Source: Tupaia tana
Taxonomy: Eukaryota > Chordata > Mammalia > Scandentia > Tupaiidae
Assembly (NCBI GenBank): GCA_026018925.1
Contig: JAKSZU010000020.1
Coordinates: 42,625,102-42,689,101 of the forward strand
Reading direction: 5' to 3'
Length of the DNA stretch: 64,000 nt
In this document: piece after piece, positions 57,105 through 64,000 of the stretch
Position numbering within the stretch: position 1 is the stretch's first letter
Layout: every line of letters starts with the position of its first letter
Position numbers and translations under genes: made by a program
The notes under the pieces: model-generated
The model's input: the letters and a program-made list of their open reading frames with translations, nothing else
What the model was told of the DNA's origin: nothing
Database searches by the model: none

Positions 57105-57260
57105 TGACATGCTTAGGAAGTCTTTGCCTACCCCAATGTCTCCCAGAATCTCCCCTTTGTCTTCCACTAGAAGTTTTATAGTTTGTGGTCTTAGGTTCAG
57201 ATTTTTGGTCCATTTTGAGTTGATTTTTGTTAACAGTGAAAGATGGGGATCCAGTTTCAT
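57105..57260 (-). pseudogene. L1 ORF2 distal fragment
   Basis: Encodes LTKINSKWTKNLNLRPQTIK and GDIGVGKDF, which in L1 lie past the reverse transcriptase. Homology stops near 57,105. Confidence 0.88.
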
Positions 57261-57357
57261 CTTTCTGAAGGTGGATATCCAGTTTTTCCAGCACTATTTC
57301 CTAAAGAGATTTTCCTTTTCTCACTGAATTGACTGGTAATCTTTGTCAAAAATCGGT

Positions 57358-57625
57358 TTGGAACCAGCAGTTAGCGTAATGGCTATGTCGCTGGACTCCC
57401 ACGTAGTCGACTGCGGATCGCGTCTCGGACCCGGTGGCTTACAACTCACGCCGGGCGCGTGTGCGTGCGTGCCCAAGATCCCGAGAGGAGAATGGAGGAG
57501 AAGGGATTGCGGCGTGACCATCCCCCCTGGGGGGTGATTTCTCGCTTTCTGTCTCTATGTCTCTCTCTGTCTGTCTGGCGAGCGCACGCGCCCTATAGCG
57601 AAAAAACCTCTCAAAAAAAAAAAAA
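57358..57625 (+). repeat. type A tRNA-derived SINE (A2 variant) in L1
   Basis: Near-consensus sense copy. B-box region ggatcgcgtct. It is flanked by aaaatcggttgg-like and aaatcagttgg sequence. Confidence 0.93.
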
Positions 57626-58360
57626 TCAGTTGGTTATATGTTTTGGGGTTTATTTCTGGGGACTCTATTCTATTTTATTGGTCCACCTGTCTGTTTTTGT
57701 GCCAGTACCATACTGCTTTGATTATCACAGCTTTACAGTACATTTTGGGATCAGGGAATAAGATGCTGCCCACTCCACTCTTCTTGTGCAGGATTGCTGT
57801 GGCAATATAAGGATTTTTATGATCCCAGACAAATTCTGTAATTGTCTTGTCTAGATCTGTGAATTTTCTAGATCTGGTAATTTGATTGGGATTACATTAA
57901 ATATGTATATTAATTAGGGTAGAATTGCTATTTTGATTATATTAATTCTTCCAGTTCAGGAACATGGGATGTACTTCCACTTTTTTGTGTTATTTCATTG
58001 TCTTTTTAAAGATTTTCATAGTTTTCTTTGAAAAGCTCTTTGACTTCCTTAGTTAAGTTTATCCCTAGGTATCTTACACATTTGTGGCAATAGTAAAAGG
58101 GATTTCTTTCTTCAGTTCTACCTTGGTCAACCTGTTGTTTGTATATAGAAATGCTATAGATATTTGGATGTTGATTTTGTATCCTGCCACTTTACTGTAT
58201 TCATTTATTATTTCAAGAAGTTTTTTCATGGAAATCTTTCAGTCTTGTAAGTGTACAATCTGCAAATAAAGATATTTTCAACTCTTCTTTGCCTATTGGT
58301 ATGCTTTTTATATGATTCTCTTTTCTGATTGCATTGGCTAAGACTTCCAACACTATAATC

Positions 58361-58619
58361 TTTTTTTTTTTTTTAAGAGGTTTTTGCTATAGGGCATGTG
58401 CGTTCACCAGACAGAGAGAGACAGAGAGACAGAAAGCGAGAAATCACCCCCGGGGGAATGGCCACGCTGCCATCCCGTCTCCTCCATTCTCCTCTCAGGA
58501 TCTTGGGCATGCACGCACATGTGCCCGGCGTGAGTTTTAAGCCACCGGGTCCAGGACGCGAACCGCGGTTGACTATATGGGAGTCCAGCGACATAGCCAT
58601 TACGCGAACTGCTGGTCCC
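58361..58619 (-). repeat. type A tRNA-derived SINE (A2 variant) in L1
   Basis: Antisense copy. B-box (reverse) reads ggacgcgaacc. It is flanked by caacactata on both sides. Confidence 0.93.
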
Positions 58620-58860
58620 TCAACACTATATTAAAAAGAAGCCTTGTCTCATACCAGTTTTTAGTGGAAAAGCCTTCAGTTTTCCCTATTCAGTATAATG
58701 TTAGCTATAGGTTTTTCATATATGGATTTTATTGTGTTGAGAAATGACCCTTCTATACCAATATTGATAAGAGTCTTAATCATGAAGGGATGTTGAATTT
58801 TGTCAAATGTTTTCTCTGCATTGGTTAAAATAATATGCTTTTTAAAAATCTTTCTTTCTG

Positions 58861-59352
58861 TTAATATGGTATATTATAATTATAGACTTGTGTATGATGA
58901 ACCACCCTTGCACCCCTGGAATCTTGCATCCCTTGAATAAAGCCTACCTGGTCATGATGCATAATCTTTTTTATAAGTTGTTGGATACAATTTGCAAGTA
59001 TCTTGTTGAGAATTTTTGCAGCTATATTCATTGGAGATATTGGTCTGTAGTTTTCCTTTTTTGCCATGTCTTTATCTGTTTTGGGAATGAGGATGATGGC
59101 AGCTTCATAAAGTGAATTTGGAAGGTTTCCTTCCTTTGGGATCTTTAGAAATAATTTGAGTAGAATGGGGGTTAACTGTTCTTTTAAAAAGTTGTAGAAT
59201 TCAGAAGTGAAGCCATCAGGACCTGGGGTTTTCTTTGTTGGGAGATTATTTATTACTGACTCAATGTCATGGCTTGTTATGGGTCTATTCAGGTTCTCTG
59301 TGTCCTCCTGAGTCAATCTAGGTAGATTATACGCATCTAGGAATATGTCCAT
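58861..59352 (-). pseudogene. L1 ORF2 reverse transcriptase fingers/palm fragment
   Basis: A 163-residue frame with [44 protein letters not shown] and [10 protein letters not shown]. These are conserved L1 reverse transcriptase blocks. The frame breaks before the catalytic aspartates. Confidence 0.92.
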
Positions 59353-59793
59353 CTCCTCCAGGTTCTCTTGTTTGTTGGCATATGGGCGCTCATATACATT
59401 TATCCTGTAATGATGTTTTGTACTTTTATTGTGTCTGTTGTAATATTGCTTGTTTCATTGATTTACCTGGTGTCTTTCTTTCTTCTTAGTCTAGCTAGTA
59501 GCGTGTTGATCTTGCTAATCTTGTCAAAGAACCAGCTTTTGCTTTCATTCATTTTCTATATAGTTTGTTTATTTTCTATTTAATCTATTTCTCCTTGAAT
59601 CACAGATGTAGGTTGTCTATTTGCCACCTTTTCATCTTCTTATGCACACTAACTGCTATGAATTTCCCTCTTCTGACTGCTTTCCATAGATTATGGAGAC
59701 TCATGTACTCATTATCATTTGTTTCCATAAATCTTTTGATCTCAGACTTAATTTCTTTGATAGTTGAGAAGTCATTCAGAAGTAGGTTGTTTA

Positions 59794-60062
59794 GGGAACC
59801 AGCAGTTAGTGTAATGGCTATGTCGCTGGACTCCCACGTAGTCAACCACGGTTCGCATCCCGGACCCTGTGGCTTAGAACTCACGCCGGGTGCATGTGCG
59901 TGCATGCCCAAGATCCTGAGAGGAGAATGGAGGAGAAGGGATTGCGGCGTGGCCATCCCCCCTGGGGGGTGATTTCTCGCTTTCTGTCTCTATGTCTCTC
60001 TCTGTCTGTCTGGCGAGTGCACGCACCCTCTAGCAAAAACCTCTCAAAAAAAAAAAAAAAGT
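59794..60062 (+). repeat. type A tRNA-derived SINE (A2 variant) in L1
   Basis: Sense copy. B-box region ggttcgcatcc. Duplication agtaggttgttta at 59,781 and 60,060. Confidence 0.94.
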
Positions 60063-60398
60063 AGGTTGTTTATTCTCCATGTGTTTGTTTATTTTTGAGG
60101 ATTTTTCCTGAAATTAATATCAAGTTTAATTCCCTTATGGTCAGAGAAGATGCTGGATATAGTTTCTATGCTTTTGAATCTGTAAAGGCTTGATTTGTGT
60201 CCTATCATATGTCAATCTTTGAAAAGGTTCCATGAGGGGTGAGAAAAAATGTATTTTGTGATCTTAGGGTGGAAAGTTCTATAGATGTCAGTCAAACCCA
60301 TTTGATTTATAGTATCGTTTAGGTCCTATATCACTCTGCTTATTTTTTTCTAGAAGATCTGTCTAAAGGAGGTAATGGAGTGTTGAGATCCTCAACGA

Positions 60399-60830
60399 TT
60401 ATAGTGTTGCATCCCAGCTCTCCCTCCAGCTCCAGCAGTCTTTCCTCCACGTGCTTAGGTGCACCTGAGTTGGGTGCATAGATAGAAGCTTTATGTCTTT
60501 TTTATGAATTAGCCCATTTACTACTATATAATGTCCTTCTTTGCCTCTTCTTATGGTCTTTGTCTTAAAGCCTATTTTGTCTGAAATCAGTATCATGACT
60601 ACAGGCCTTTTTTGGTTTCTATTTGCATTAAATACCTTTTTCCAGCCCTTTACTTTTAATCTGTGTATGTCTTTATCCATGAGGTGCATTTCTTGTAGGC
60701 AGCACATAGAAGGTTTGTCTTTTTCTATCCACTCAGTCAATCTGTGTCTCTTGATGGGAGAATTTAGTCCATTAACATTCAATATTATTATTGATATTGC
60801 TGGACATGTTTCTATCATTAAGTGAGCCAT
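60399..60830 (-). pseudogene. L1 ORF2 endonuclease domain fragment
   Basis: A 143-residue frame with the L1 endonuclease start: NVNGLNSPIKRHRLTEWIEK, then CLQEMH, which retains the catalytic glutamate of the CLQE motif. It ends in a non-homologous tail, which indicates a frame break. Confidence 0.88.
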
Positions 60831-61158
60831 TTTATTGGTGGTTTTTTGTTCTTATATCAGTCTGTCTGACTTTAGTTTTCTTGGCATAGCACTTCCTTCA
60901 GAACTTCTTGGAAAGCTGGTCTGGAGTTGGTAAATTCTTTCATGTTTTGCTTATTTGAAAATGTTTTTAGCTTTCTTTTCCCCATATGAAGGATAATCTT
61001 GCCAGGTATAGTAATCTTGGTTGCAATTGTTTTTCATTTAACACTTTGACAATAGTTCCCTATTCCTTATTTACCTACATTGTTTCCAAAGAGAGGTGTG
61101 ATTAACCTGATGGGATAACCTTTGTAAGCAACTTGACATTTTTCTCTGGACAATTTTA

Positions 61159-61294
61159 GTTCAGGGTAAACTTATGGAGACTTCTCTTTTTAAGCAGGGC
61201 ATCTGTGTTCCATGATCTGGGACTAACTGGATCATGGGCCCAAACCCTGTTGGGGGTGATATCTCTGCCTCTTTCCCTCATGAAAAAAATAAAT
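61159..61294 (+). repeat. type D SINE in L1
   Basis: gcagggcatctgtgttccat, gatctgggactaactggatc, ccctgttgggggtgatatct, and tail ccctcatgaaaaaaataaat. It resembles the copy at 62,735. Confidence 0.75.
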
Positions 61295-61711
61295 CTTGTC
61301 TTTGTCTGTGGTTTTGGCCAATCTGGCTATGATGTGCCTTGGAGAAGATCTTTTTGGGTCGATTTCATTAGGGTCCTAAGGGTCTGGATATTTAAATGCC
61401 TCTCTAGGTTTGGAAAGTTTTTTTCCAGGATTTCATGGAATAAATGATCAAAGCCCTTACTATTTTCTTCATCTTCTGGGATACCAATTATTCGTATGCT
61501 TGACCACTTAATGGTATCTAGTATTTTTCATATATTGTCCTCATTTTTTCTTGGTTATTTTCTCAGTCTTTTTGATAATTTTTTTTTAGGTAAAAAATTT
61601 TGTTTTCTACATTCAAGATTCGATCTTCTGTATCATCTAATCTGTTTTTAGTACTTTCGAGGGAGGTTTTAATTTCCTGTATCAGTCTTCATCTCTAACA
61701 GTTCCATTTGA

Positions 61712-61965
61712 TTTTTTTTTTTCTGAGAGTTTTTTCTATAGGGCACATGCACTCACCAGAAAGACAGAGAGAGACAGAGAGACAGAAAGCAAGAAATCAC
61801 CCCCCAGAAGGAATGGCCATGCCACAATCCCTTCTCTTCCATTCTCTTCTTGGGATCTTGGGCACTCATGCACCCGTGCCTGGCGTGAGTTTAAGGTACC
61901 AGACTCGAACTGTGGTTGACCACATGGGAGTCTAGCGACGTAGCTTTTACACCATCTGCTGTTCT
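61712..61965 (-). repeat. type A tRNA-derived SINE in L1
   Basis: Antisense copy. It is flanked by tccatttgattttt and cccatttgactctt. Confidence 0.9.
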
Positions 61966-62734
61966 CCCATTTGACTCTTTTTTTTGGTGTCTATTTCCTC
62001 TTTCAAATCATGAAAGGATTTCCTCTTCTCCTGGAGCTTGTTGTCTCTTTTCTCTACCTCTCCTTTAGTTTTGTCACCATAGATATTCTGAATTGTTTAT
62101 CTGACATTTCCACAAGTTCCCTTGTGCTGTCTGTGGATGATGACGAATTGATGTTTTCCCTTGGGGGAGAGATATTTTGTTGGTTGCTCACATTTCTTGT
62201 GCCTCTGTGATGGTTTCTAGTCATTCCTTCCTGAATTCTTCGAGTTCCTTCTGAGCACTCACAGGTGTGCGGGAGGAGGTGACTGGCGATCTCCCCGCTG
62301 CTCTACCTCCTGATGCTCACCAGCCACCTGCACTGCTGTCACTGGCCTTGCATGAGTCCTCCCAGTTTCTAGAGACCAGGTGTGCCTGAGACGGAGGGGC
62401 TGAGCTTTAATTCAGGAAGATAGAAGGGATCCTGCTTCAGAAAACGCTGACATCTTAGACCTCAGAGGTGCGTGGCAGGGGATAAGCCACTGTCTCTACG
62501 CAGCTCAGTCTCCCTGTGCTGGAATGGATGTCCAGAGGGGGCAGGGAGGGGCATAAGGTCTTCTCAGGTCCCAGACAACACACCTGAGGGTTCAAAGGCA
62601 AGTGTGGGGGGGTGCTGAGCCACGGCTCTCCACTGCCAGCCTTCCGGGCACAGGCCGCCTGGGTAAGGCAAGGCCCTTCACTGGGGCGGATCTAGACATG
62701 GTTTCTAAAAAATCAAGTGGAGGGGTCTAACAAT

Positions 62735-62930
62735 AATGCAGTAGTGAAACACAAAGCTCAGCATGGCTGACCCGTATAGGAAGGGTTAGGGCTCACTTAC
62801 GGAGACTTACTACACAGGGCACCTGTGTTCCCTAATCTGGGGCTGGCTGGATCACGGCATCAAACCCTGTTGGGGTGCTGCTTCTGTCTCTTCCACTCAT
62901 GAGAGAAATAAATTAAAAACTAAATATCAA
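62735..62930 (+). repeat. type D SINE
   Basis: cagcatggctgacccgtata, gggcacctgtgttccctaat, ctggggctggctggatcacg, and tail cactcatgagagaaataaat. Confidence 0.75.
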
Positions 62931-63325
62931 ACAGGACTCTTAGACTTAATAAATATAAAATTCAAAGTGAAAAATCCACTGGATGGGACTAACAGTATAT
63001 TAGACACTAAAGAAAAAATGTCAGTGCATTTGAAATTATAGTAACTCTCTAAATTGAAGCGGGGCAAGGGGGAAGGGCTCGGGCAAAAATGGTATGGAAC
63101 CTCAGCAACCTATGAGACAACATTAGATACTAACATTTGTAGACAGAGAGATCTATGGAGGGAAGATAAAGAAAATATTTGAAGAAAACTTGTTAAAGAC
63201 TTCACAAAATTAGAAATAACTACAAATCTGTACTTGAAGAGCAGTACATCCCAAGCAAGCATAACAAGCACAAAGGGAACCATACCCAGGGACAGTATAA
63301 TAAAATAATAATAACTGAGGATAAG
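62931..63325. other. A-rich unique sequence
   Basis: Nothing recognised. Confidence 0.3.
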
Positions 63326-63500
63326 GCCAGCAGGTTAAAGGCACTGGATTCCCACATGGCCGATCATGGTTTGAATCCCAGACCTGGCAGCTTGCTTTCT
63401 TGCTTTCCCTTTCTCTCTATCTCTGTCTCTCTCTGGTCAACTTAAAGAAATAATAATAACAAATAGAATTAAATAAATAAATAAATATTTTTTAAAAAAA
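63326..63500 (+). repeat. type B tRNA-derived SINE
   Basis: Sense: aaggccagcaggttaaaggc, gtttgaatcccagacctgg, ctctctggtcaacttaaag, then a (taaa)n tail. Confidence 0.8.
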
Positions 63501-63665
63501 CAAGGATAAAGAGAAAATCGTAAAAGGAGCTAAAGAAAATACTCATATTAATGCAGAGGAATAAAGATAAGAATGACGACTTCTCAACACGAACAATGTA
63601 AAAAAGAAGAAAACGGAAAACATGTTTAAAATATGAAAAGAAAAGGTGAACTGAATGTCTGTTTA
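63501..63665. other. A-rich sequence
   Basis: Nothing recognised. Confidence 0.3.
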
Positions 63666-64000
63666 GGATTTAATTGACAGAGATCTATTTTCTCCCAGTT
63701 CTGGAGACCAGGCGTGTCAGATCAAGGTGCCAGCCCGCCAGACGCCCGGTAGGGCCTTCCTCCTAGGCTCGCAGACGGCTGCTTCCCTGCCATGTCCGCA
63801 CGGGCCTTTCCTCAGTTCATACACGTGAAGAGCAGCGGGAGAGCAAGTTTCAGTGTCTCTTCTTAGGACACAATCCCAGTGGGTGACCCTTAGGACCTGA
63901 TTTCATCTTAACGACTTCCTTAAAGGACACATCTCTAGATAGAACCATATCGGCAGTTAGTGGTTCAACATATGAATTTGTGTGGGGGGTGGAACACAAA
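63666..64000 (-). mobile_element. MaLR-type LTR, antisense, runs off the window
   Basis: gacagagatctattttctcc, agttctggagaccaggcgtg, cagatcaaggtgccagcccg, cctgatttcatcttaacgac and caacatatgaatttgtgtgg follow, in order, the reverse complement of an MLT1-like LTR. Confidence 0.82.

Larger units (their letters stand above)
57105..62700 (-). mobile_element. nearly full-length, inactive L1 retrotransposon
   Basis: On the minus strand it holds a GC-rich 5' UTR (about 62,700-62,230), an ORF1 region (about 62,225-60,850) and ORF2 (about 60,830-57,105), whose frame ends near the IGVGKDF motif, so the ORF2 C-terminus and 3' UTR are missing. ORF2 encodes an endonuclease and reverse transcriptase that nick target DNA and copy RNA in place. 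It is broken by stops, by four type A SINEs and one type D SINE, and by loss of the 3' end. The reverse transcriptase FADD motif reads FADC (58,266-58,252). Confidence 0.9.

Noticed and set aside
57358..57440. True tRNA genes at SINE heads
   Set aside because: Heads keep A/B-box-like motifs but no complete cloverleaf can be folded by eye, and all are joined to the SINE body.

Overview
This window is noncoding DNA from a placental mammal. I found no convincing protein-coding exon, no intact RNA gene and no bacterial or phage-like content. Almost everything recognisable is an interspersed repeat. There is one processed pseudogene of the La autoantigen gene (SSB) at about 18,955-20,866. The rest is unique sequence with no gene I can support.

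Lineage. The window holds about 60 copies of related tRNA-derived SINEs, many with intact target-site duplications. I use working labels. Type A is about 260 bp, with a tRNA-like head, a CCCCCCAGGGGGG palindrome, a CT-rich stretch and a tail reading ccctatagcgaaaacctc. Type B is a short form of about 110 bp. Type C is an older, more diverged relative. Type D is a separate family ending in ctcatgagggaaataaat. Two antisense 7SL-derived (Alu-like) SINEs at about 19,720 and 38,905 suggest Euarchontoglires. I infer a tree shrew-like genome, with low to moderate confidence. The primate Alu pattern is absent, and I see no tRNA-Ile SINE of the colugo type.

Layout. 0-4.7 kb: a three-level nest (MIR, then SINE, then a solo LTR with a 6-bp target duplication) followed by several SINEs. 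4.7-11.5 kb: mostly unique sequence with L2-like and old L1 remnants. 11.5-18 kb: a SINE cluster inside an L2 element, plus microsatellites. 18-23.5 kb: the SSB pseudogene, broken by a 7SL SINE and flanked by direct repeats. 24-40 kb: decayed L1 copies on the minus strand, several MaLR-type LTRs and many SINEs. 40.6-45.3 kb: the longest SINE-free interval. 45-52 kb: SINEs, an old L1 3' end and a 1.1-kb CA/CAGA/CATA array. 52-57 kb: SINEs, a MIR and AT-rich repeats. 57.1-62.7 kb: a nearly full-length but dead minus-strand L1 carrying several SINE insertions. 62.7-64 kb: types D and B SINEs and an antisense MaLR LTR running off the end.

Function. Nothing here forms a pathway. The informative content is the insertion history: target-site duplications, nesting order and subfamily-specific changes allow relative dating. 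All family names rest on recognising consensus-like text by eye; a RepeatMasker run would settle boundaries and subfamily names.
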